Below are positions 12,284-23,548 of a DNA stretch of 64,000 nt, piece by piece. This DNA comes from Dipteris shenzhenensis (Eukaryota; Polypodiophyta; Polypodiopsida; Gleicheniales), in the NCBI GenBank assembly GCA_047967505.1, contig CM106538.1. One strand, written 5' to 3'. The notes under the pieces were generated by a model. That model was not told where the DNA came from. It saw only the letters and a list, made by a program, of their open reading frames with translations, and did no database searches. A program made the position numbers and the translations under genes. The first letter of the stretch is position 1. Each line of letters opens with the position of its first letter.

Positions 12284-13278
12284 AGGGGTCCACTAGGTTT
12301 CCGAGCGGAAAACCACGAGCGGAGAATTCTGAGCAAGCCTTTTTGCAACATGTTCCTATGTATATTCATTCAAGGAATCTTATCGGAACACTATTACGGT
12401 GGCATATGTTAAATACCAACTATTCTAACAATATAAACAAGGTTTGAACATATTGCACAAAACTTTTACCAGATGTGGGATTTTGCCCAGTAAAAGGGAA
12501 TCCATTTAAAGGAAAAGAATTCTACTTATTGTTAATGCATTGAAGAATAAAAGCATAAATACTACATGTTTTTTTCTTCCCCAATCCTAGAAATTCTTTG
12601 AGCTAGAATTTGAGTATTCCTAATTGAAAAAACATTAAATCTAGATCATGAATCGAGGATTCCACACTAAAAATTGTAACTCACAAGAGTTGTGATTTTA
12701 CAAACCACATTCAACAAGTTTACCAGATGCAGGTAATATAACAAGTAAGAGTGACAATGTATGAAGGAAAAGGAATGCATGCATATCATAAAATCGTACA
12801 TTAAATAATGCCAACCAACAAAATAGAAGCTCAAGATTGTTTGCAAAAAGCCAAAACAGTCTGTACCTCCAATGTAGATTTTACTTGCACATTAATAGAC
12901 TAGAGTGAACCCTAAAAAAGTTTTCCAAACTATTCTCTCATATGCACAATGTCACAAAATTTTAGAATCAAAACGATAGCCAAAAATAAATATCGTGGAT
13001 GTGAGATAGCCCCAATGTCTAGTAGACCATTAAGTATAAGCATATAACAAGGAAGATAGGAGAACCATAAACTAATTCTCATCGTCGGAGTCATCCACAA
13101 ATAGAGTCTATCGTCTCCCCTTCTCCCTCAACTCATAGTTATATGAGTTGTGATTCCTTTCCATGTGCATGGCCATACTCTCTATGTAAGTTGGCAGTTC
13201 ACTTCAAAATGAAACTCTAGAACTCTCTTACATGCGTAAATGAACTGCATTCAAAATAAAGAACAACATTTTTCCTCA
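12284..13278. other. AT-rich sequence without a recognisable gene
   Basis: Neither strand holds a credible coding frame, RNA gene or clear repeat. It separates the copia relic from the 3' end of the methyltransferase-like gene and may contain the 3' untranslated region of that gene. Confidence 0.5.
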
Positions 13279-16200
13279 CTAGTGCAATGGCACAGCAACA
13301 TTGATTTCTTCCTCCTTAGCATCGATGTCCATGAGCATATGGTGCTGTGTAGATGATCCCACACTTGCATAAATAGCATCCACCACTCCTGGAAGTAGTC
13401 CAATACATATCTCTGGGTCATTGTCTATTGCCAAGCAAGGGCGACTAGAGTGGTGTGCAGCCCTCAATCCTGGCCCTATCCCTACCCCCATCTCAAGAAT
13501 GGAACCATTTGGAGGACACAACATATCCAATAACATAAGTATGAATGCAGGACTCTTCTCAAGAGATCCCTTGCCAACTCTTTTGGAACGATGGACTGAA
13601 GGCAAGTAATGTGGAAGCACGTTGCCATCTAAACTCATCCTCATCATGGAGGCCACACCCTTTGCTGATTGCATGTTAAATGTGGGTCTTTGTCCTATCC
13701 TCCTCATAGCCATAGCATGGAAAACAAAAGACTATTAAAAAAAGCATGAGTCATTTTCTATGTGATTTCATGATACAAAAGCAGAAGAAAACATACCTCT
13801 GAAGACTCACCTTCACACCAATCCCAAGTGTGTCTGAAATGCCTTGAGGTTCCATGCTTTGTACTATCCATCTGCTTGAAGCAAAACAATATGTACTAGA
13901 ATCATACCCTAGCCTATAACCCAAAAGACTTCATGAAGTGTTCAACACAAATCAATTTACCTACAAGCCACCTCCATTTTTAATCTTACTGCATAGCGCT
14001 CCATAGTAGGCAGAGTAGATGGAGAGCTGAAAACCGAAGTCCACCCATTGTCATCCATCACAACTACAGCAATCGCCAGGGAAGAGGAGATAGGATCTTC
14101 TGTCAGAACATTCCAAGTTGGAACCTCTCCTTCACCACCTATAGCATACCCTATGGGAAGATCCACAATCCAACAGTCCACACTCCATGTGCATTGTTTA
14201 GAGTTTTGTTTCTTCCCTTGTTAGTGTAGAAGTGCAAAGAAATCATGCAATTCTTGATATCCATCTGCAAGCTGTGATTGCATTATCTCTTTGCCCAATT
14301 TGATATAGTCAATCTCCCATACCTTTACCCAACTCCTAGGTATGAGGGGATGTTTCCAGTATGACAAAAGATAGTGGAACCCAAATAAATTCAATGGAGA
14401 AAGGCTTTCTCACTATCCCAGAATCATCAACTTCTGGAGTATCTGCAAACATAATGCATATCAAATGACAATAGTAGACTAAAAGGAATTGGAAAACTTC
14501 AAGAAATATGTATTCTTCCTTCTCCCTAGTTTTGTAGGGTCAGGATTCCCTATTTTATGCTGCTCCTTGGTCATGTCTATAGGGGATCCCGAATCAGATT
14601 TACATTGACCTTTCAAAAGCCTTATTAAGAAACCCATGGAGCAAGTCAATCACAAAAATCTAGTTCAGAACAAGAGGCATAGAAAGAACCAACATGAAAA
14701 GTATACCTCTCTAGCATTAATGCCTCCTCCTCCACAAAATTTCCACTTCTCATCTCTATCCACCATGGAAAATGCTTTCTCTCCCACTTTGAAAGCGTTA
14801 TAGTTCCTTTTGCAGTCATGTCCTCATGAAAGACTTTATGTGTTTACATGCAATATGTAGCAGGCTTGAGCACTATCCATGCCTTGCAAATAGATGGAAT
14901 GGTCTGTATCTTTTTTGTTTCCAGCAAATGAAGAATAAACCTACTCAAAACATAGACAATTGAAAGCATAAGAGCACTATGAAATAGAAATTCAAGAATT
15001 AGGCAATGAAAGATGAATGCTTACCTTAAAACAACTCTTCTGCTTGCATTCACAAGGTGAACCTGTTTTGCAAGCACGATAGCCACATTCATGAAGGATG
15101 CAAGGGGCTCATACAAATCACTCCAATGTCTTGCCACAATACCCTCAAAATATTTGGATAGTGCAGAATGCTCTAGCAACTCCAAAGGAGAAACACCAAC
15201 AAAGGAAGCCTAAACCTGTGACAACAACCTATGATACTCTTCAAGAACCTAGTCTATAAAAACTTCCTTTGCAAGCCACCCAATGAAGGCATGGTCACTT
15301 GTTGGCATTCCATAACTATTCTTCAAATTCAAATCATACCCAAGCAAAGATAATAATGAAAGCTGCCTAGCCTTGTTGCAAGAAGCAATGGCCACTAGAT
15401 ACAACTTGTCTAGTATAATTTTAGCGGTTGTGTCTTCATATGGCAAGGACCATAATTTGTGAAACCAATCTTTGCCATATGTAGGATTTATTATTGAAAA
15501 AATCTGTGAAAACCACAGTAAAAAAGAGATTCAGCATGACATTTGAAAGCCATTCATAGTAATACTAGACAAAGGAAAAAGCACAAACTCACCCTATGCA
15601 CCTTTCTCCTATATGTTCGAGTGGCTGCTCTTTTAATCCCAACTATCTTAACAACTCTTTCATCTTTATCCATTCCAAGAGGCAGCTTCTTACAAGCTAC
15701 TTTAAAATCGGATTTCCACTCCCTAAAAAAGCAAGTATGCACCAAAGTAATACATTCAAACTATATAGAGGAAGTGATGAAGCCAAAGTAGAAGGAATTA
15801 AAGCATGAGGTAGAGAGTATAAGAACTCACAGCATAAACCATGCGACCAAGAATAGCCTGTGTGAGGGGATACCAAACCCTTCTTCCTTGACCAATCTCC
15901 TTTTGCCATACAAGCTCAATATTTTTCTTCTCTTCTTTCATGAAATCCTCCAGAAATACTTGTGCATCACAACCAACAAGTGTACTTGTATGATACAAGT
16001 AATCTTTAAGAATTGTTGCAACAATTTCCTCCTCCTTCAATCAGGACAATGGAATTTGTTCTAGCAATAAAGTAGAAAATAGAAATATGCTCTTGAAACA
16101 ACTAGTGGAAGAAAGAAAGATGATACTCACAAGTTAAACCTTTGCAAAGCTGCAATCAATCTCAACTCATTGTCACGCCATGGAGCTATAATATGTGCAT

Positions 16201-16834
16201 GAATCCTGATATCCCTTGCCTTGTTATTAACAAAGACCTCTCTAATGGTCTCCATCCATGAGGCAGTTTGATGGTTTCCCTTCCACACATATAACATCTT
16301 GTAGGACAGGAATTCCCATGCAGGAGTTTGTTGAAGCTCATGCTCAAACTCATCATTCACAACAAGCCAATGCTTATCCCATGAAGCTCCTTATCTCATC
16401 ATCCGCCTCTTTGGTTGTCCCATCAGACATCCCAACTGAAATAATAAAGGACCCCTTTGTGGGGACATATCCCTCCATCTCAAATGCTCTCTTGAGAATG
16501 GAGAGGTCATTCCTAAGTTGTCTCACGTTAGGGTTGATAACTAATCTGCACAAAGGGATACGGGGAGGTATCATTCCTCTATTGACAGTTATAGACTCAA
16601 GAAAATCACTTCCAATAGTATAATACATTGATTCAGTCCACTGTCTTTCTTGCTAGCAGACTCTTTCTCCACTGACATCTCTTCAACCTCCTCTACATTT
16701 GGAGATTTGGCTTGTATGTCAGTAGATGTGGGGGATGGTGTTGTTGGTGCTTGCTCTTTCTTTTTGGTAGTCTTTTTCTTCTTACCACCAGCTTATCCAC
16801 CTACTGGAGATTTTCTCTTTCCTGACTGAGTCAT
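13279..16834 (-). pseudogene. Split gene: ParB/sulfiredoxin-like domain plus DNA methyltransferase-like domain
   Basis: Minus-strand coding blocks are separated by small GT-AG introns. Block 1 (16834-16131) has a lysine-rich start (MTQSGKRKSPVGG), then LVINPNVRQLRNDLSILKRA, and MLYVWKGNHQTASWM, which resembles the nucleotide-binding G-N/Q-H-R signature of ParB/sulfiredoxin-like domains. Donors GTGAGT at 16130, 15830 and 15592 and GTAAGC at 15024 pair with AG acceptors to give blocks 16034-15831, 15722-15593 and 15503-15025. Near 14186-13966 comes SVDCWIVDLPIGYA, placed like the DPPY motif IV of amino-methyltransferases. The last block (13713-13279) has KSPAFILMLLDML and GSILEMGVGIGPGLRAA, placed like the SAM-binding motif I. 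Motif IV before motif I is the beta-class order. It is broken: TAA near codon 14, a frameshift at about 16625 and another near 16380, and TAG at 15249-15251 and 15210-15212. The domain calls come from short motifs only. The native substrate, and whether the family is host or mobile, are unknown. Confidence 0.6.
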
Positions 16835-16949
16835 GACTTCTAGCATACACAAAAGAAATTGGATATTAGATCTCAGCCAGCATTCATTTTTTATTGCACT
16901 TTGAGGAAAAGTAAGCCATTGAATGAACAATTAATCAAAGAATGCAACT

Positions 16950-17305
16950 GACCAAAGGAGAAATACTTGGTGATCTTGGACCTTGGGCTGATACCACAAA
17001 CAATTCAATTTCCAATATTCCAACCAACAATCTGCAAAGAGAGATTCAAGAAAGTCAAGAACATGTATTGACATAGCAGCATAAGAATAGTAAAGAGCAA
17101 CCATATTGTGAGAAAAAACAAATGCACAATCCCCCTATTCCACCCAAATTGAAATTACAAAAAGAGAAATACCTAAGGAGCTAGGACCTCTGCTCGACCT
17201 CTGTTCGATTCCTCCCAAAAATTTTAGTTTCCAATATCCCAAATGACAACCTGCAAATAGTGATTGAAGTAAAGTCAGGAATAAGTATTGACATAGCAAC
17301 TAGAG
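16950..17305. repeat. Diverged direct repeat upstream of the methyltransferase-like gene
   Basis: Two copies of about 120 bp (about 16965-17080 and 17185-17300) share TTTCCAATAT, CAACCTGCAAA/CAATCTGCAAA, AGTCA(A)GAA and GTATTGACATAGCA in the same order. They lie just upstream of the gene's start on its own strand. They could be duplicated 5' exon or promoter sequence; no function is proven. Confidence 0.55.
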
Positions 17306-17474
17306 AATCATGAAAGTAAAGAGTATGCAGTTGGAGCATTTGAAGCAATGGGAAGCTATAACAGTCTACATCTACTCGCAGATGTCTACAAAAGAATATA
17401 CTTGCACATATCCATGTCGCTGATACACCAAGAATGACAGTGGAATGTAGCTTCTCCAATGTTTTGAATACAGC

Positions 17475-19540
17475 CCCTTTCCCTATTCCACAAGCGGAAT
17501 ATGGTAGGGAGGCCTTCATGAAATAAAGAATGGATGCTCTATGTGCTTTTAAATGCTGCTCTCTGTGCACACTCAATGTGCTCTATGTGCTCTCATGAAA
17601 AGCAAGAATGGCTGCTCATGGCTGCTCTATGTGCTCTCAAATGCTACATATTTTTTTTCTAGCATCACTTGCCCTATATGCTTTAGCTCATGGATGCCCA
17701 AGCTTGTAGCTTGGCTATCCCACAATCCTACTCCAGCTACAATGTATTTTGACCTACTTACCAAGGAAGATTCTACTCAAGATGCTAAGAGGTTGCCCTT
17801 GTGTTCTCTTCTCTTCTTATTCTAAGGTACACTGAAAGGGCTACTTTATGTCATGGCTGGTCTATATGCTCTCTAGTACTGCATATTTCCTTCTATCATC
17901 ACCTAATGGCTGCCCTATATACTTTAGCTAATGGTTGCTTTAGATATTCTCAAATGTTTCATATTGCTTTCTAGCATTGCCCAGTATTGTTATTGAGGCT
18001 GTTTAGCCATGAGCCATGAGCTAAATCATAGATAAGCTTGGACATAGATGAGCTAGGCATCCATGAGCTAAGCAACCATGGGCTAAGCAGATAGGCCATT
18101 GTTCTTTTTTCATGAAGGCCTCCCTGCCATATTTTGGGGGAGAGGCTATGTAGCATAGTGGGCAGCCATGAGTAAAGCATATGGGCAGCCAAGAGATACA
18201 AGGTCTCTCCCATATCTTATGGTAGGGAGGCCATCCAAGTGATCTTCAACATGCTTGGATGTTTGAGATACAAGGTCTCTCCCATGTCTTAATGAAGCCT
18301 CTCTCCCTATTCTGCTAGTGAAATAGGGTGGGGAGGGCATCAATGATGCATAGTGATTCCATAGTAGGGAGGGCACATTCATTACAATGTGCTATGCAGG
18401 AAGCAAGAACACTAAAATGGTGTTGCCTCTCCCCTATTCCGCTGGCGGAATAGGGGAGGGAGGCCATCAACTTGCAGCCCAGTTAATCATTACCAGTTGC
18501 AGTAGCTTGATGTGATGTAGCCTCCAAGTGATGTACGATTGTCTCTCCCCCTATTCCGCCAATGGAATATGGTAGGGAGTCCATCAACTTGAAGCCTCCA
18601 AGTGATATTCAATATATCTTCTAGGCTGAGCTAATGGAAGGTGGCTTTTAACACCATATGGCTTTGAGTTATATGATCTACTTCTTGTACAAATGCTTGA
18701 GATGCAATGAGAAATATCATGGCAATTCCCTAATCCATCAACTTGAAGCTTTGATATAGCTTCCAAGATGTGACATAGCTTTGGCAATAAGGGACTTAAC
18801 ATTCTCCATTTTCTTATCTTCATTTCATTAAAAGATGCACTTTCGTAAAAAAGATGCTTTATTTTATCAAATGCATTCAAAAAACTAAGCAATTCCTATC
18901 AAGTGCATTCCAAAAACTATGCAATCCAGCGGAATAGGGGGAGAGTGACATGAAGAGGTGAAAAATTGCTCATGACCCCTATTCTTAATAGGGGGATAGG
19001 TTCGGTGAAAAGCTTTTGGACCGTGATGCTTTCTCTCGACCCATGTGATCGTGCCCTCGGACTAAGCTTTGGAATGGCTTTTGCTACATCCGCCGGTAAC
19101 TATACATTTTCAACAAACTTTATCAACATTGTGGCACTTCGCTTGTATACTAGTTCGATGTCCAATCTACATAGAAGTTCCTACACAACTCGATCTCGAA
19201 ATTATCGAATACGACCTCCAAAATACTAAACGTCCACATGATTTTTGTTGAACATACAATGTTCGCCGCCTACTCCAAGTGCTCGTGCATCCGACGAGTC
19301 TCACAAGACGACTGATGTGCATCGCATGAGTCAGTACAGACAACCATGCTATACTATGGACTCAATGATCAAGAGGATAAAATAGCATTGCTAGCAGCAG
19401 GACTTGCTCTCGATTAATGTCACTTTCCCCCTATTCCGCCAGCAGAATAGGGGAGATAGAAGCTTGCAGACATGAAGCACCTATGGCTTAACATTAATCT
19501 CCCTCTATTCCGCCAGCGGAATAGGGGAGATAGAAGCTTG
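17475..19540. repeat. Cluster of CCCCTATTCCGC hairpins
   Basis: At least eight inverted-repeat units occur in about 2 kb: 17475-17513, 18203-18232 (half eroded), 18298-18338, 18426-18463, 18541-18580, 18926-18947 (one arm), 19424-19458 and 19500-19535. A related CCCCTATT/AATAGGGG hairpin is near 18977-18998. The best unit has perfect 13-bp arms (18430-18442 and 18445-18457) with a 2-bp loop. Most are flanked by AGGGAGGCCATC or GATAGAAGCTTGCAG. The segment between them has no gene. The last two units sit in a 72-bp tandem duplication (19428-19499 and 19500 onward) that runs into the tail of the copia gag frame. Confidence 0.85.
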
Positions 19541-20498
19541 CAGGGATGAAGCACCTATGGCTCGGGCTTGGACTGAGGTGGACTATGGCGAAGAAGCAGA
19601 AGTGCAATCTGCATTCGATGCTGGCCAAGGATGGGGTTATAAGACGAAGAACTTGTAAGAGTCGCTCTTGGCTGGCTGTCTTGTCGTTCTCAGATCCGCC
19701 ACCTCCATTGTCGTGATGAACTATGAGTTGATGAAGATGGAGAGTCTGCCTTGATTGGTACTGACCTCTACCTTGATTGCTAAAGCATCCAGAGTTCTTG
19801 CCTTTTCCCCTGTATGACCCTCTTGTACCTCCTCTTGCTGTGAATGCAGTGTCATGATTCTTTGAATCTGTTTTGAGACCACGTCTCAATTGCTCCTGCA
19901 TGAGCATGTCTGACATGAGTTGGAATGTTGGAGGTGCATCTCGAGTGACTAATGCGGTCACAAACTGCCCATAATCTGATCCAAGTCCATTGATGGCAAG
20001 TTGGACTAGTCTTTCTTCTTTGACCTCATGTCCCAGTGATGTGAGCTGATCTCCGAGGTCCTTCAATCTGAGTAGGAAGTCAGGACCTAATTCATTTGGA
20101 AGCATTGGAGTGTTGTTGAGTTGATTCTCTAACAAGAGAATACATGACATGTTGTTGGCATTGTACCTCCTTTCCAAAGCTTTCCAAGCAAGTACAACTG
20201 AAGTCTGCCCACGAAGAAGAGGGATCATCATATCTTTTACATTGAAGTTGATAATATTCAAGGAAAGTCGAGCCTTGGCATCCCACTCTTTCTGTGTCTT
20301 GGTGAGCTCTAGTTGCTGATCTGCCGTAAGAGGAGTTGTTGAGGTTGGCTCGGGTCGCTTTTCATCTTCTATGACTATGTCCCACAAGTTCTTTAACTGA
20401 AAAATGTTCAGCATCTTGAACTTCCAATTGCCATAGTTGTTATCGTCAAGCTTGCTACTCTGATCAAGGAATATGACATCATCATGTGTTTTTGCCAT
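19540..20498 (-). pseudogene. Copia gag (UBN2-type) relic
   Basis: Starting at MAKTHDDVIFLDQSS (20498), the minus strand encodes a retroviral-type capsid protein of the plant copia class. It shows LDDNNYGNWKFKM, a helical middle with AWKALERRY and ENQLNNTPM, then LVQLAINGLGSDYGQFV, and a glycine/arginine-rich stretch (GGTRGSYRGKGKNS) where nucleic-acid binding would lie. The upstream methionine at 20528 is possible, but MAKTHDD fits gag starts better. No CCHC knuckle, protease or pol follows. After about 19600 the frame enters low-complexity sequence and then the hairpin repeats, so the C-terminus is foreign. The front 250 residues are uninterrupted, so this gag is younger than the surrounding copia relics or was copied recently. 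Confidence 0.85.
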
Positions 20499-20529
20499 AG
20501 TGCACCAAAAATCAAATCTTGTATACAAA

Positions 20530-22390
20530 TAGCAACCAAGTGCTAGTGATAGCCAAAGGCTTTACAAGGTTTGTAGAAGTGGTGCAATACTGAATGCCAA
20601 AATAGTCAACTAGTGACTTTACAATGTGGCAAGTGCGTGCAAAGTTGCAACTGTTCTAAATTAGGAACCCAAACTACCAAGTGACTCAACAAGAGTGAAT
20701 CTATCCTCTGTTAAGGAATGAAACAAGTGTTGGTATGTGTGAGATGAATGTCGATGAGAGGTTCCATAGGGACTGGCACCGTTCGAGAACTAATCGGGAA
20801 TTTTTGGGCAGGGCTTCAGATTGGCTTTTGTGGATTATCTCCTCTAAGGTAGCTAGTCCTATAACTAGTCTACACGTCGAACGATATGAAAAAGCAGCAA
20901 AATAGATTTTATCTTCATTAGGTTTGTGCTGGGTTCGGAGAGGATGCAATCTGATCAGGAGTGGTGCCGATGGAGAGGTTTCTGCAAACACTACAAACTA
21001 AAACATCCCACAAGTCTGAGCTGATGTGACAGGTGCGTAGAGCACGATCTGGTAAGAGATTTTGGTTTTTGGAGCGTCTCCAAATTCCACCTGGATTGAA
21101 AGATAGAGCCCACGGAAGAATATAACCTCAAGTGTGCTAAAAAATGCATTGATGATGTGGCTTGTGTGTGCATATGCTGGAGCACACAGTGTGCCTATGA
21201 AGCACACTTGTTGAGGTGGCACAGACGTGTCACGTGAGGTGGTAGTAGTAAAGGGTTAACTGTGGTTAAGGCTAACCAACCTTGGGAGGATAACCTAACC
21301 TCTGGTTATCTTAAGCTAACCCAAGTGAAAGGCTATCTACCACGTGTCAGTTAGTGGTGAGGTGAGAGAATGTAGAGAGCGGGAGAGGAGATATGTCTCT
21401 GACGTCGACGGCGAGAAGACAACGGAGATCCTGTGAAACCTGTGAACGTTGCTATTGGAGTCGGCCGAGAAGACGTTAGAATGTCCGTAGCACTGGGAGC
21501 CCGTTGGCTATGGCTATGGCAAAGAAGCTTTGATCGTTGGTTGCTGCAGGGGCTGTAGAGAGTTGCCCATCGAGAGTACTGAAGCAGGAGTGGCAGTGAG
21601 GGAGGAGAGCTTCTCTACTATGTCGGAGAGCTGTCCGTTGCCGAGCGTTGTGAGTCACAGGCTATAGAGTTGTTGCGAGACTGAGTCACAGGCTATAGAG
21701 GGACGTTGTTGCAGGAGGACATTGCGAGAACCACCTTGTGAACTGCCTTGGGCTGGAGCATTGCGTTCGGAGAGGCACTATAGAGATGAGAGCCCGGCTT
21801 GCTATCGAGGGTTCACTGATGTGGAGGCGCAGCTATTCATGCACGACAGTGGAGCTTCCTGAAGCCAGTTGCACGACGGTGGCTCTTACAGGGCCGCTTG
21901 TGGTCAAAGCTAGGAGTTGAGGCTTTTGTTGATGACCTGGAGCTGTGTGGAAGCTACGAAGAGGCTATTGAGCCACCTTGGCTAATCTCTACAAGTGGAG
22001 ATGATGATGGTCGAGGAGAGCTGCTTATTGTTGCCATGCAGGCAGAGGAGCTGCTTATTGTTGCAGCCTATGATTCGTAAGCTATTGAGGAGCACTCGTG
22101 GGCTTTGGAGGTCGCCTTGAAGGTCACTGTGAGGAGCTAAGAGCTCATAGCAGGCAGCTATGGTTATAGTGACATGATGAGAGAACTAGAGGAGGTAGCC
22201 CGAGTGCTCTCTCTCATAAATCCTTCATCTCCATAGGCTCTGTGAGAGGACCTTACAAAGCACTCGAAGTGACCTTAAGAAAAACACACTGAATTTTAAG
22301 GAAAGAACTCACTCCCAAGACAGAACCTCATCTCTTTCAAACTCATGAGAAATACATGAAGTGTCAACACAAAAACAAGCATATCTCACT
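20530..22390. other. Unassigned sequence between two copia relics
   Basis: No conserved protein is visible on either strand. The only frames are short, such as minus 20701-20991 and plus 21738-22080, with unremarkable composition. The part nearest 20530 should be the leader of the gag element on the minus strand, but I found no TGGTATC primer site or convincing LTR end. The stretch 21200-22290 is GC-richer and contains repeated phrases (GAGGAGCTGCTTATTGTTG at 22015 and 22046), consistent with LTR-derived sequence but not proof of it. Confidence 0.35.
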
Positions 22391-22394
22391 CTCC

Positions 22395-22825
22395 ATGATC
22401 TATCAATGGATATGTGTTCTCTTTTCAAAGTGCTACAGTCAGTTGTAGCAGTAAGAAACAGCCTACAATTGCCTTGTTGAGCACAGAGGCTGAGTACAAG
22501 GGTGCAGCAATGGCTGCATGTGAGGTAGCTTGGTTGCATAAGCTACTTTATGATATGCATCAGATGGGCCAGTTGTCATTTATTGTGACAACATGAGCAG
22601 TATACACTTGGCAAATAACCCAGTCTATCATGCTAGAACAAAGCACATTGAGGTGCATTATCACTATGTGTGGGAGAAGGTTCTAGTAGGTCTGTTTGAT
22701 CTGGTTTATGTTAGCACAAAGGATCAGGTAGCTGACATATTCACGAAGGCATTGGGTGTAGAGAAGCTGTGCAAGTTCAGAGACATGCTTGGTGTGCAAG
22801 AATTAGGATTGAACTCGAGGGGGAG
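22395..22825 (+). pseudogene. Copia RNase H and 3' end (copy A)
   Basis: The plus strand encodes the C-terminal RNase H of the same copia family as 23.6-25.6 kb: KKQPTIALLSTEAEYKGAA, then EVAWLHKLLYDMHQ, then after a frameshift at about 22585 NMSSIHLANNPVYHARTKH, and DQVADIFTKALG. The frame closes with an LNSRGSVEI segment overlapping the purine-rich tract CTCGAGGGGGAG at 22814-22825 that primes plus-strand synthesis. Everything upstream of RNase H is missing. Confidence 0.9.
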
Positions 22826-22951
22826 TGTTGAGATATTGAGCTCCACTCGTGATGTGCTAGGGTGACCGTTGTGCATTTATGTCACTGACTTGTTAGCTGC
22901 AGATGTGGTTGGTACACTGCCCATGAATAATAGCTAGATGACAGCTATTGC
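22826..22951 (+). mobile_element. Truncated 3' LTR of copia copy A
   Basis: TGTTGAGATAT begins directly after the polypurine tract, and the next 125 bp match the start of the LTR at 23536-23243 read on the minus strand. Similarity ends at GACAGCTAT, so more than half of the LTR is lost. Confidence 0.85.
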
Positions 22952-22966
22952 CAAAGCTGGCCAAGG

Positions 22967-23242
22967 TTGACAGCAGCGATGATTGAGTATTTTGGCAAAG
23001 AAGAGGAGTCTAAGAATGTGTACCTGCAGGTGGCAAACTTGAAGCACTTAGAAGGTGAGATGGCACGTCAATATGTGGATCGAGTGGCCATGCTCCTAGA
23101 CCGTTTAATTGCCACACAGGAGGACAATGCTGGATTTCGAGCTGGAATGACTCAGCATGTGCTAGGCTACCTTGTAGCAAGAGCTATGAAGATAGTGGGA
23201 GAGAGGGAAGGAGTCTCACTTGAGGCTTTCTCACAATCACAA
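22967..23242 (+). pseudogene. Gag-like fragment, interrupted by the copia copy B LTR
   Basis: The frame MTAAMIEYFGKEEESKNV continues through LKHLEGEMARQYVDRVAML. This resembles the capsid helices of Ty3/gypsy gag proteins. It runs openly up to the first base of the LTR of copy B at 23243. Both ends are therefore breaks: a junction with the truncated LTR of copy A on the left and the copy B insertion on the right. The gypsy assignment rests on helix pattern only. Confidence 0.4.
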
Positions 23243-23536
23243 TGGGGGAATACACACAATGGTGGAGGCTAAAAACAGTTTTCCTCTTCTTAGTTGTGAA
23301 AGCCAAAAGAACTCTAATACAAAGAAATAGAAGAACCCTATATGTGGGTCTCAAACCAAACTCAACTAACTAAGGTGGCATACTAACTGAGCCACGAACT
23401 AGTGTAGATAAGGATAGCTGTCATCCAGCTATTATTCGTGGGCGGTGTACCAACCGCATCTCCAGCTAACAAGTCGGTGACATAAATACACAACGGTCAC
23501 CCTGGCATATCGCGAGTGGAGCTCGATATCTCAACA
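23243..23536 (-). mobile_element. 3' LTR (294 bp) of copia copy B
   Basis: On the minus strand it runs from TGTTGAGATATCGAGC (23536) to TTCCCCCA (23243), with TG...CA ends. The polypurine tract CTCGAGGGGGAG lies immediately upstream (minus strand) at 23548-23537. A CACATATAGGG promoter-like motif lies in its second half. The matching 5' LTR is absent because the element is truncated near 26.83 kb, so no target duplication can be confirmed. Confidence 0.85.
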
Positions 23537-23548
23537 CTCCCCCTCGAG

